Shown here one piece after another: positions 1-6,746 of a DNA stretch of 18,502 nucleotides; the first letter of the stretch is position 1; each line of letters begins with the position of its first letter. Origin of the DNA: an uncultured Lachnospiraceae bacterium (GTDB lineage: Bacteria > Bacillota > Clostridia > Lachnospirales > Lachnospiraceae); assembly GCA_900548905.1 (NCBI GenBank), contig URMK01000088.1, positions 1-18,502 on the forward strand, in the 5' to 3' direction. The position numbers and the translations under genes are program-made. The notes below the pieces were generated by a model. It worked only from the letters and a program-made list of their open reading frames with translations, did no database searches and was not told where the DNA came from.

Positions 1-372
1 TAACGGGAAAAGGATATCTGGGAGAAAGCATCAGTATCGCGCACCCGAAGGTAAACACGGGTTATAAGGTATGTGAAAAGCAGCCGACAACCCTGGAGGT
101 AACAGCGGACGGCCTGGCGACGGCAACCGTATACTATGAAGTGGATATGGAACAGAAGAACTTCACTTACCAGGTAAACTACTACATTAAGGATACCACC
201 ACAAAGGTGCCGGGGATTACCCCGAACCCGGTAACGGGAAAAGGATATCTGGGAGAAAGCATCAGTATCGCGCACCCGAAGGTAAACACGGGTTATAAGG
301 TATGTGAAAAGCAGCCGACAACCCTGGAGGTAACAGCGGACGGCCTGGCGACGGCAACCGTATACTATGAAG
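1..372 (+). repeat. 231-bp-period tandem coding repeat, identical copies
   Basis: Positions 1-141 are identical to 232-372 base for base, giving a 231-bp (77-codon) period. The first copy is cut by the window edge, so the array probably extends upstream. Perfect identity at synonymous sites points to recent duplication or gene conversion. It also makes this a place where short-read assembly could collapse copies. Confidence 0.93.
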
Positions 373-1187
373 AAGACAGAACCATACAAAAGACACTTTC
401 CTACAGAGTGGAATATTGGATAGATGGGGAATCGGATGCAAGAGATGCTTATGATGTTACCAAAAAGGTATGGGTAAACGACCCGGATACTTTAGATGTA
501 GAAGATATTGAGCAAAAAGAATATCCCGGTTACAGCTATAACAGAGTAGAACATACGAAGGCAAATCAGGGGATATTGGATAGGTTACTGTCTCTGGTAC
601 CTTCCGGAGATGTTCCTGGAACCGTAGGCAACGGTGATGTACTTAAGGTAATTTATACAGAAAATCAAATTACCATTAATTACCAGGCCGATGCAAACGG
701 AAGCGTCAGCAGAGCGAATGAAACATTATACGCAGTAAAGGGAGAAGCACAAGGGTCTACAGCAGCAGCAGCGGATGGTTATCATTTTGTTAACTGGACA
801 AATGAAGCTGGTGAAGTAGTGAGTACAGATGCAGCATATGTGCCTGTAAAAGTAAATGGTTTGCATGTGGCAGCCACTTACACCGCACACTTTGCCGCTA
901 ATGCGGTTACTCCTACAGACCCGACACCCACAGATCCGACCCCCGGCACCCCGACAACGACAACTCCTACCGCAACAACCGGTGTCCTTGGTGAAGCATT
1001 TGCACCCGTACAGCCCGAGGTAGGCGTCCTTGGCGAAGCACTGGCACCCGAAGTAGGCGTCCTCGGCGAAGCCAAAGGTCCCGGAACCGGAGATACCGCG
1101 CCGATAGCCGGATGGTCATTCCTGATAATGGGTGCAATCCTCACATTGGGTATAACAGTAAAGAAACGCAAAAAAGAGGAGGAATAA
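1..1187 (+). CDS. Repeat-containing cell-wall-anchored surface protein (3' part; MucBP-like and InlB-B-like repeats)
   Basis: The reading frame is open from the left edge, so the start and signal peptide lie outside the window. Residue 1 here is the Thr codon at position 3. The visible part begins with two copies of a roughly 77-residue MucBP-like module (motifs VNYYIKD, GYLGES, ATVYYE), then a diverged module (VEYWIDGES), then a beta-grasp segment of the InlB B-repeat/Flg_new type (GYHFVNWTNEAGE). A Pro/Thr linker follows, then three GVLGEA motifs and a C-terminal anchor: GPGTGD, about 20 hydrophobic residues, and a KKRKKEEE tail. The anchor resembles the LPXTG-variant VLG...TGD signals of Lachnospiraceae surface proteins, with GPGTG in place of LPXTG. 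The inferred role is an extracellular adhesin or glycan/protein-binding protein. Ligand and sortase are unknown. A strong terminator follows. Confidence 0.85.
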   Translation, partial: TGKGYLGESISIAHPKVNTGYKVCEKQPTTLEVTADGLATATVYYEVDMEQKNFTYQVNYYIKDTTTKVPGITPNPVTGKGYLGESISIAHPKVNTGYKVCEKQPTTLEVTADGLATATVYYEEDRTIQKTLSYRVEYWIDGESDARDAYDVTKKVWVNDPDTLDVEDIEQKEYPGYSYNRVEHTKANQGILDRLLSLVPSGDVPGTVGNGDVLKVIYTENQITINYQADANGSVSRANETLYAVKGEAQGSTAAAADGYHFVNWTNEAGEVVSTDAAYVPVKVNGLHVAATYTAHFAANAVTPTDPTPTDPTPGTPTTTTPTATTGVLGEAFAPVQPEVGVLGEALAPEVGVLGEAKGPGTGDTAPIAGWSFLIMGAILTLGITVKKRKKEEE

Positions 1188-1240
1188 ATTCCATACCTTT
1201 GCACCGGAACAAAATAACTTGTAAGAAATAACAGAATGAA

Positions 1241-1282
1241 AAGAACTCCTGCCGGCCAATAAGGCCGACGGGAGTTCTTTTT
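1241..1282 (+). terminator. Rho-independent terminator after the surface protein
   Basis: A long stem (arms AAGAACTCC...GGCC and GGCC...GGGAGTTCTT, AATA-type loop, two internal mismatches) ends in a T run at 1278-1282, 54 bp after the stop codon. Confidence 0.9.
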
Positions 1283-1355
1283 GTCAATCTCTGCTCTTAA
1301 GAATTTCTTTCGTTTTTTATCCAATATTTTTCATCGATTCTTCCGGGCTTATTCC

Positions 1356-1384
1356 TTGACTAAAAATAGTATATATCATATAGT
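1356..1384 (+). promoter_or_regulatory. Sigma-A-type promoter of the padR operon
   Basis: A TTGACT -35 (1356-1361) is separated by 17 bp from a TATAGT -10 (1379-1384). The predicted transcription start is near 1391, giving a leader of about 58 nt before the padR start. Confidence 0.7.
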
Positions 1385-1419
1385 ATACCTAAAGAACAAT
1401 ATTATACATCGTATAGTAT
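1366..1419 (+). promoter_or_regulatory. Putative PadR operator region
   Basis: Three ATAGTAT heptamers occur at 1366, 1380 and 1413. Two small dyads are also present: TATATcATATA around 1377 and TATACatcGTATA at 1403-1415. The first lies over the promoter spacer and -10, the second just after the predicted transcription start. PadR proteins commonly repress their own promoters through AT-rich dyads, so autorepression is inferred. Confidence 0.55.
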
Positions 1420-1448
1420 TGGCAGCCCATTGGAAGGGAGTGTAGAAT

Positions 1449-1772
1449 ATGGTTTTTAATACAGGAGCGGCACTGCTGGATGCGATTGTGCTTGCTGTTG
1501 TCTCAAAGGAACCGGAAGGGACCTATGGATATAAAATAACTCAGGAAGTACGGCAGGTAATTGAGTTATCCGAATCCACGCTGTATCCGGTGCTCAGAAG
1601 GTTACAAAAAGATGACTGCCTTGCCGTTTACGACATGGAATGTGCAGGCAGGAACCGCCGCTATTATAAAGTGACGGAAAGAGGAATGGCGCAGCTTACG
1701 TTATACGAGGAAGAATGGAATAAATATTCCGAAAAGATAACGGGAATGTTTGAGGGAGGTATTAAACAATGA
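1449..1772 (+). CDS. PadR-family transcriptional regulator
   Basis: This 107-residue protein is a single winged helix-turn-helix of the short PadR (PadR-s2) type. The recognition helix is at about residues 42-53 (ESTLYPVLRRLQ) and the beta-wing at 67-79 (GRNRRYYKVTERG). A short C-terminal helix probably serves dimerisation. The SD sequence AAGGGAG lies about 8 nt before the ATG. The stop overlaps the next start (ATGA at 1769-1772), so the HAAS protein is translationally coupled. In Firmicutes this regulator type often precedes HAAS/DUF1700 and DUF4097 genes and represses that operon. Its inducer cannot be read from the sequence. Confidence 0.93.
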   Translation: MVFNTGAALLDAIVLAVVSKEPEGTYGYKITQEVRQVIELSESTLYPVLRRLQKDDCLAVYDMECAGRNRRYYKVTERGMAQLTLYEEEWNKYSEKITGMFEGGIKQ

Positions 1773-3160
1773 ACAGGCAGGAATTTATGAAGCAGTTGGA
1801 GATGCTCCTTTCGGACATTTCCCAATCAGAAAGGGACGAAGCCCTGCAGTATTATAATGATTACCTGGACGATGCAGGGATAGAAAATGAAGAGGATGCG
1901 ATAGGTACACTCGGTTCTCCTGTACAGGTGGCTGCCAATATAAAAGATGGGCTGAAAGATGGCGGCGAAACGGAAGAAGTGTTGGCGGAGGACAGTTTCC
2001 ATTTAAATAAGGAAGAGCCGCAATCCGCAGAAGAACAAAAATCCACAGAAGCCACGCTGTTTACAGGAGCCCAAAGCTTTACGGCGGCATCCGATAAAAT
2101 TGTACTTCGCACCGAAGATGTTTTTGCGGAAAATATTCCTGAAGCAGTAAATACAGCGGAAGAGGCTGCGGATAAGGCAGAAGAGTCTGCCGGGACAGAA
2201 AACGGGGAAGCCGTTAAGCCTCACGAGGACATATCCGGAAGGCAAGGGCAGGAAATGTCCGGGCAGGAACAGCAATATCAGGACAGCCAATACAGGAATA
2301 GCCAATCCCAGGGAATCCCATATCAGAACGGCCAATACCAGGGAACGCAGAATCAGAACGGCCAATCCCAGGGAAGCCAGTATCAGAACGGTCAATCCCA
2401 GGGAAGCCAATATCAGAACGGTCAATCCCAGGGAAGCCAGTATCAGAACGGCCAATACCAGGGAAGCCAGTATCGGAACGGCCAATACCAGGGAAGCCAG
2501 TATCAGAACGGCCAATCCCAGGGAACGCAGTATCAGAACGGCCAATATTACGGAAATCAGAGCCAGAGCGGCCAATACCAGGGGAACCAGTATCAGAACG
2601 GCCGCTATCAGGGAAACCAATACCAGGGGAACCAGCAGGGCCAGGCATATCAGAGCAGCCCTTACCCTAACAATAACCAGGGCCCTTACCAGAACCAGTA
2701 TCAAAGCCAGGGACCTAATCAGTACCAATATCAGAACCAATACGGAAGTTCTTATAATACCTACAGCAGACCGCCTAAAAAAAGGCGTACAACCGGTGAA
2801 ATCATCTTATTTGTCCTTTTATGTATTTTCGCGCTTCCGATTGTTATTCCTATCGGGATAGCTGTCCTGGCAGTGATTTTCAGCCTGGTGGTAGCGGTAG
2901 TGGCGATTCTCGGATCGCTGGTAATAGCCGGATTAGTAGTGTTGGTAGTCGGAGTAGTCCTGGTAATAGAAGCCTTTACGAAGTTATTCCTTTTCCCGGC
3001 AGGAGCCATTTATCTGTTGGGCGGCGGCCTGATATGTACGGGAATCGGCCTGGCAATGACAGCAGTTATGGTTTGGGTGGTAGCTAAAGTGATTCCGGTA
3101 GTATGCAGCGCTTTCGTGAAGCTTTGCAGATGGCCTTTTACCAGAAGAAATGCGGCATGA
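1769..3160 (+). CDS. HAAS/DUF1700-domain membrane protein with long Q/N-rich repeat region
   Basis: Three parts are visible in 463 residues. Residues 1-65 match the HAAS/DUF1700 signature (NRQEFMKQLEMLLSD...ERDEALQYYNDYLDDAG), a small helical domain normally attached to membrane proteins and found beside PadR regulators. An acidic stretch runs to about residue 165. Residues 168-333 are low complexity, built from decapeptides of the YQNGQ(S/Y)QG(S/T)Q type. After a basic PPKKRR segment (335-340), residues 345-455 form several transmembrane segments rich in Ile/Val/Gly. The N-terminal parts probably lie in the cytoplasm. The low-complexity region is not part of a typical HAAS protein and has a prion-like composition. 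The family's usual role, regulating envelope functions with PadR, is suggestive only. Confidence 0.88.
   Translation: MNRQEFMKQLEMLLSDISQSERDEALQYYNDYLDDAGIENEEDAIGTLGSPVQVAANIKDGLKDGGETEEVLAEDSFHLNKEEPQSAEEQKSTEATLFTGAQSFTAASDKIVLRTEDVFAENIPEAVNTAEEAADKAEESAGTENGEAVKPHEDISGRQGQEMSGQEQQYQDSQYRNSQSQGIPYQNGQYQGTQNQNGQSQGSQYQNGQSQGSQYQNGQSQGSQYQNGQYQGSQYRNGQYQGSQYQNGQSQGTQYQNGQYYGNQSQSGQYQGNQYQNGRYQGNQYQGNQQGQAYQSSPYPNNNQGPYQNQYQSQGPNQYQYQNQYGSSYNTYSRPPKKRRTTGEIILFVLLCIFALPIVIPIGIAVLAVIFSLVVAVVAILGSLVIAGLVVLVVGVVLVIEAFTKLFLFPAGAIYLLGGGLICTGIGLAMTAVMVWVVAKVIPVVCSAFVKLCRWPFTRRNAA
2272..2640 (+). repeat. 30-bp coding repeat array (decapeptide repeat)
   Basis: About ten near-identical 30-bp units encode YQNGQ(S/Y)QG(S/T)Q. 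The central units, about 2360-2530, differ by only a few bases, while the edges are more diverged. The frame is kept throughout. Strong DNA similarity suggests copy number can change by slippage or unequal recombination without a frameshift. Confidence 0.9.
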
Positions 3161-3176
3161 GAATGGAGGAAAGAAA

Positions 3177-4118
3177 ATGAATAAATTTTTAAAAATAACT
3201 CTTCTGGCCGCACTGGTAATGGTGCTGCTGGGTGCGGTGCTTGGACTTGCAGGAAGAGCTGCCGGCGGCAGACGTCAGGTAGATGACATGTATTATAATA
3301 ATGAACTGAGCATCCCTTTTAGCGGATATAATAACTGGGAGATGTCAGACTGGGAGGTATCGGAAGAAGAAAACATCAGTTTCAGCAATAACCATCCGAT
3401 ACAGGGAAAGGATTTCCAGGCAGACATTGCTTATGCAGCGGATAAGAGCTTTGTAACAGGGCTGGATTTGGATTTGGGCGGTGTCGGTTTCTATATCATG
3501 GAATCCTCAAACGGAGATATCCGCCTGGAGGCCGATAATGTAAAAAAAGTACAGTATTATGTGGAAGAGGGTACCCTATATATCAAAGCGCTGGATAACC
3601 GGAGTAAAAGCCATTTCAATGATTCCGCAACAAGGATTTACCTCTATCTTCCCGCCAATATCTCTTTTTCAGATGTTGATGTGGACCTGGGAGCAGGAGA
3701 AGCGGATTTTTCCGGTTTCGATACGGAAGAATTTAACTGCGATGTGGGAGCCGGCAGCCTGAATGTTACGGGCGTTAAAGCGGAAGAGGCCAATCTCAGT
3801 CTGGGTATGGGAGAACTGTATTTTTATGAGATGAATGTCAACAATATGTATTTTGAGGTTGGAATGGGAAGCATGGATTACGAAGGATCCATCACCGGCG
3901 ATGTAACAGGCGACTGTGGTATGGGAACCGTGTACATGTATCTTGATGGAAAAGAGAGCGACCATAACTATCAGCTTGAGACTTCTATGGGCAGCATGTC
4001 AATCGGAAGCAATGAATTTGCAGGCATGGCATCGGAAAGAACCATGAATTATGGGGCGGACAGTGATTTTGATTTAACCTGTGCTATGGGAAGTATGGAA
4101 ATTTACTTTACAAATTAG
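3177..4118 (+). CDS. DUF4097-family membrane-anchored beta-repeat protein
   Basis: The start at 3177 is chosen because GGAGG lies 7 nt upstream; an in-frame ATG at 3150 overlaps the previous gene and lacks an SD. The protein has 313 residues. An N-terminal hydrophobic segment (FLKITLLAALVMVLLGAVLG) is a signal anchor or single transmembrane helix. The rest is a beta-rich DUF4097 (adhesin-like beta-solenoid) domain with regularly spaced turns such as LDLGGVGF, LGMGELYF, VGMGSMDY, CGMGTVYM and AMGSMEIYF. DUF4097 proteins usually accompany PadR and HAAS proteins. The domain is predicted to be extracytoplasmic. Its molecular role is unknown. Confidence 0.88.
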   Translation: MNKFLKITLLAALVMVLLGAVLGLAGRAAGGRRQVDDMYYNNELSIPFSGYNNWEMSDWEVSEEENISFSNNHPIQGKDFQADIAYAADKSFVTGLDLDLGGVGFYIMESSNGDIRLEADNVKKVQYYVEEGTLYIKALDNRSKSHFNDSATRIYLYLPANISFSDVDVDLGAGEADFSGFDTEEFNCDVGAGSLNVTGVKAEEANLSLGMGELYFYEMNVNNMYFEVGMGSMDYEGSITGDVTGDCGMGTVYMYLDGKESDHNYQLETSMGSMSIGSNEFAGMASERTMNYGADSDFDLTCAMGSMEIYFTN

Positions 4119-4178
4119 AGCGGATAGTTGATAATAAAGATATGGACCGGCCTTGAACAGGCGGAAAGTGAGGATAAT

Positions 4179-4646
4179 ATGGACGAATATAACAACAATG
4201 ACAATAAAACACAGGAAGCACAGAATGAGAATTCCCAGAATCAGAATTCCGGGCAGTTTGGCGGCAATGGAGAGAACTATAACTCCTATAACAATAATGG
4301 AACCTATCAGGGAAATGACTGGCAGAATGGCGGTTTTAACAACAGCTACAGCAATGCGGGCCAGGGAAACGGCGGCTATGATAACAGCTATGGCAATAAC
4401 AGCTACTCCAATAATAATGGTTACAGCGGCGGCTACAGTGACAGCGGCCGTCAGACCGGAAGGCGTCTGAGAAGATCGGCGTCTAACCGGATGGTCTGCG
4501 GCGTGTGTGCCGGTATTGCCGAATATTTTAACTGGGATCCGACAATTATCCGGATTATCTGGGTCGCTGCCAGTATCTTTTTAGGAGCCGGCTTCCTGGG
4601 AGTGATCGCATACTTTATTGTAGCCGTGATTATGCCGGAGAGGTAA
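4179..4646 (+). CDS. PspC-domain protein with N/G/Y/S-rich N-terminal region
   Basis: The ATG at 4179 has a GAGG five nt upstream; a longer frame opening at TTG 4128 has no SD. The 155-residue protein starts with about 90 residues of Asn/Gly/Tyr/Ser/Gln-rich low-complexity sequence (many NNSYGN-type steps). A PspC domain follows at 95-155 (NRMVCGVCAGIAEYFNWDP, then WVAASIFLGAGFLGVIAYFIVAVIMPER). PspC is a small inner-membrane domain linked to envelope-stress responses such as the phage shock and Lia-type systems. The added tail resembles in composition, but not in repeat unit, that of the HAAS protein two genes upstream. Both tails are probably cytoplasmic. Confidence 0.88.
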   Translation: MDEYNNNDNKTQEAQNENSQNQNSGQFGGNGENYNSYNNNGTYQGNDWQNGGFNNSYSNAGQGNGGYDNSYGNNSYSNNNGYSGGYSDSGRQTGRRLRRSASNRMVCGVCAGIAEYFNWDPTIIRIIWVAASIFLGAGFLGVIAYFIVAVIMPER

Positions 4647-4669
4647 GGACAGACAGGAGGTAAAGAAGC

Positions 4670-5176
4670 ATGTGGGACAAAATCAAACCCGAAGAAATGA
4701 CCGACAATGTATTTCGATTAATGAATGAGGACTGGATGCTGGTGGCTGCGGAGAACGCGGGTAAGGTGAATGCCATGACTGCCAGCTGGGGCGGACTGGG
4801 TATACTCTGGGGGAAAAGAGTAGCTTTTGTCTTTGTAAGACCCCAGCGTTATACCAAAGAATTCATTGATAACAACGAAAAGCTTTCCCTCAGCTTTTTC
4901 GATGACGGCAGCCGGAAAATGCTGAATTACATGGGAACGGTTTCCGGACGGGATGAGGATAAAATTGCTGCAAGCGGCCTGCATGTGGAAATGGTCAACA
5001 GTGCCCCGGTATTCAAAGAAAGCCGCATGGCCCTGATTTGCCGGAAGCTTTATGAACAGCCTATGACAGAAGAAAGCTTTCTGGACAAGGGCCTGGTGGA
5101 ACAGTACTTTGGGGAGAAGGATTTCCATACCATGTACGTGGTGGAAATTGAGAAAATCCTGGTGCAGAATCAATAA
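4670..5176 (+). CDS. Flavin reductase-like FMN-binding split-barrel protein
   Basis: The 168-residue protein is the length expected for single-domain flavin reductase-like (split beta-barrel) proteins. Consistent features are the opening WMLVAAENAGKVNAMTASWGGLGILWGK, which fits the FMN phosphate-binding region, then VFVRPQRYTKEFID, a stretch typical of this family. Redox partner and substrate are not identifiable. The SD AGGAGG lies 7 nt before the ATG. It begins 23 bp after the pspC-type gene and precedes the operon terminator, so it is probably the last gene of the padR transcript, although its link to envelope function is unclear. Confidence 0.85.
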   Translation: MWDKIKPEEMTDNVFRLMNEDWMLVAAENAGKVNAMTASWGGLGILWGKRVAFVFVRPQRYTKEFIDNNEKLSLSFFDDGSRKMLNYMGTVSGRDEDKIAASGLHVEMVNSAPVFKESRMALICRKLYEQPMTEESFLDKGLVEQYFGEKDFHTMYVVEIEKILVQNQ

Positions 5177-5189
5177 ATAGTAGTAATAT

Positions 5190-5245
5190 AAAGGCGGAAG
5201 ACCGGAAACAGTCCATGGGATGGGCGTTCCGGTTTTCGCCTTTTT
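5190..5245 (+). terminator. Rho-independent terminator of the padR-flavin reductase operon
   Basis: Stem arms AAAGGCG...ACCGGAA and TTCCGGT...CGCCTTT pair with a few mismatches around an 18-nt loop, and a T5 run follows at 5241-5245. It lies 14 bp after the stop codon. Confidence 0.88.
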
Positions 5246-5256
5246 CCGTCTCCTGT

Positions 5257-5277
5257 GCCGTGAGGCAAGTACACGGC
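5257..5277. other. Small inverted repeat between terminator and MITE-like element
   Basis: GCCGTG and CACGGC flank a 9-nt loop. No T run follows. The function is unknown, and it may be an end or remnant of neighbouring repeat sequence. Confidence 0.4.
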
Positions 5278-5291
5278 CCGGATAGCAGTCC

Positions 5292-5424
5292 GTTACTGTT
5301 CACTCCGTGACCAGTAACCTGCATAAATCCATTTAAAATCGCCTGTGGCGATGGGATTTATGCACTCTTGAATCACTTTCTCACGTACTGTGCAGTAAAT
5401 GCACAGTACTGTGTGAACAGTAAC
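5292..5424. mobile_element. Putative MITE-like non-coding element, 133 bp, highly structured
   Basis: Perfect 12-bp terminal inverted repeats (GTTACTGTTCAC at 5292-5303, GTGAACAGTAAC at 5413-5424) are flanked flush by 8-bp direct repeats AGCAGTCC (5284-5291 and 5425-5432), which look like a target-site duplication. The match extends 3 bp further by GTT. Inside are three hairpins: GTTACTG t TCAC / GTGA c CAGTAAC at 5292-5318; GCATAAATCC...ATCGCC/GGCGAT...GGATTTATGC at 5321-5362; and GTACTGTGCA gtaaa TGCACAGTAC at 5385-5409. No convincing gene is present. Transposition by a transposase encoded elsewhere is inferred. Confidence 0.68.
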
Positions 5425-5463
5425 AGCAGTCCGTTCCAATGGTGTGTCCGTATTCCGGCATCG

Positions 5464-5493
5464 TTGACAAAGGGGCATGGCTGAACGTATAAT
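5464..5493 (+). promoter_or_regulatory. Near-consensus sigma-A promoter of the kdpDE-like genes
   Basis: TTGACA (5464-5469) and TATAAT (5488-5493) are separated by 18 bp; both hexamers match consensus exactly. The predicted transcription start near 5500 lies downstream of an in-frame ATG at 5477, ruling that ATG out as the kinase start. The -35 lies 40 bp from the right end of the MITE-like element. Confidence 0.82.
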
Positions 5494-5506
5494 TATAGGG
5501 CAAACG

Positions 5507-5532
5507 GTAACGGTTCGGCAGGGAACCGTTAC
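5507..5532 (+). promoter_or_regulatory. Palindrome in the leader of the kdpD-like gene
   Basis: GTAACGGTTC and GAACCGTTAC are perfect 10-bp inverted arms around GGCAGG, placed at about +7 to +32 from the predicted transcription start. It could be a DNA operator or an RNA hairpin. The absence of a T run argues against a terminator. Confidence 0.6.
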
Positions 5533-5572
5533 GGGAAACAGAAAAAAACATGTGCGGACGGAGAGGACAGAT

Positions 5573-6697
5573 ATGGAAAAAGACGGTGTCAGGCGGAAAA
5601 GGAAAAGCAGGCTCACGGATGAAATATACAAATGCACATGGAAAGATGTTTGCATAACCTTTGGGATACTTTTTGTTGTAACGATAGTGGCTTTTGTGTA
5701 TTACCGGATATCAGCCAGCAATATTAATGTAATTATGTTTTATACACTCGCCCTACTTTTTATTTCCAGGCAGACCGGCGGGTACCTGCCGGGGATTGCG
5801 GCCGCTATGATTAGCGTGGTGTGCGTGAATTATCTTTTTACCTATCCATATTGGCAGATCAATTTTACCCTGGACGGCTATCCGGTGACCTTTATCTGTA
5901 TGCTGGTGGTTTCCGTTATCACCAGTGCATCCGTATCTCACATGAAGCAGCAGTCCCGAATTCTGGCGGACAGAGAAAAGATGCTGGCGGAGGCGGAGAA
6001 GGAAAAGATGAGGGCCAATCTGCTCCGGGCGGTGTCACATGATCTGAGGACCCCTTTGACAGGGATTATCGGGGCCAGCAGTTCCTATCTGGAGAATGAG
6101 GATAAGCTGAATCCGTATGAAAAAAGAGCCATGGTCCAGCATATAGGGGAGGATGCCAACTGGCTGCTTAATATGGTAGAAAACCTTCTTACCGTCACCA
6201 GGATACGGAACGATTCGGCCAGTGTGAATAAGTCTTTGGAACCGGTGGAAGAGGTTATGTCGGAAGCGGTTTTCCGGTTGAAAAAGCGGATCCCGGATGC
6301 GAAAATCAAAGTCCTTCTGCCGGAGGAATTTGTGATGATACCCATGGATGCCACTCTGATCGAACAGGTTCTGGTGAATCTGCTGGAAAATGCAGTATTT
6401 CATGCAGGGAGCATGGAGCCAATCGAATGCCGGGCGGAAATCGGAAAGGACGATGTGACATTTCTGGTGACCGACCAGGGAGTGGGAATCCCGGAAGAGA
6501 AACTGAAAACGATTTTTGACGGTACCGGTCAGACGGAAAACAGCAGCTCGGACGGACATAAAGGGATGGGCATCGGCCTGTCAATCTGTAAGACTATAAT
6601 AACAGCGCATGGAGGCACTATAAGCGCGCGCAATCATGGGCACGGGGCACAGTTTGCCTTCACACTGCCCAGAGGCGGAATGGACAACGAACAATAA
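5573..6697 (+). CDS. KdpD-like sensor histidine kinase lacking the N-terminal KdpD domain
   Basis: The ATG at 5573 has GAGAGGA five nt upstream and lies after the promoter. The 374-residue product has a basic N-terminus, four transmembrane segments within 27-120 (the DUF4118 region of KdpD), a helical linker to about 147, a HisKA box with the phospho-accepting His156 (RAVSHDLRTPLTG), and an ATPase domain with N box (Asn273), G1 DQGVGIP at 301-307 and G2 GMGIGLSI at 331-338. Full KdpD is near 900 residues because of its N-terminal KdpD and USP-like sensing domains, which are absent here. It probably autophosphorylates and passes phosphate to the adjacent regulator. The signal is unknown: no kdpFABC genes are in view. 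Confidence 0.92.
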   Translation: MEKDGVRRKRKSRLTDEIYKCTWKDVCITFGILFVVTIVAFVYYRISASNINVIMFYTLALLFISRQTGGYLPGIAAAMISVVCVNYLFTYPYWQINFTLDGYPVTFICMLVVSVITSASVSHMKQQSRILADREKMLAEAEKEKMRANLLRAVSHDLRTPLTGIIGASSSYLENEDKLNPYEKRAMVQHIGEDANWLLNMVENLLTVTRIRNDSASVNKSLEPVEEVMSEAVFRLKKRIPDAKIKVLLPEEFVMIPMDATLIEQVLVNLLENAVFHAGSMEPIECRAEIGKDDVTFLVTDQGVGIPEEKLKTIFDGTGQTENSSSDGHKGMGIGLSICKTIITAHGGTISARNHGHGAQFAFTLPRGGMDNEQ

Positions 6698-6746
6698 CGT
6701 AAGCGTTCAGATAACTGGGCGGTACCAATAACGGAGGAAATACGGC

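Noticed and set aside
878..1324. Minus-strand open frame of 148 codons
   Set aside because: It is antisense to the Pro/Thr-rich tail of the surface protein and crosses its terminator. Composition is low complexity with no start signal.
2290..2560. CRISPR-like spacing of 30-bp repeats
   Set aside because: Units are directly adjacent with no unique spacers, and the frame encodes a continuous decapeptide repeat.
2003..2740. Long minus-strand open frame (245 codons) and another of 144 codons opposite the repeat array
   Set aside because: They are mirror products of the 30-bp coding repeat. The translations are monotonous Leu/Ile/Val or Gly/Ser/Asp repeats with no SD, and the plus-strand frame is a clear HAAS protein.
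5477..5572. Upstream ATG for the KdpD-like kinase
   Set aside because: The ATG at 5477 lies between the -35 and -10 of a consensus promoter and has a badly spaced SD. The ATG at 5573 has a good SD.
5293..5655. Minus-strand open frame of 120 codons over the MITE-like element
   Set aside because: It runs through the palindromes, promoter and kinase start, has no SD and no recognisable protein features.
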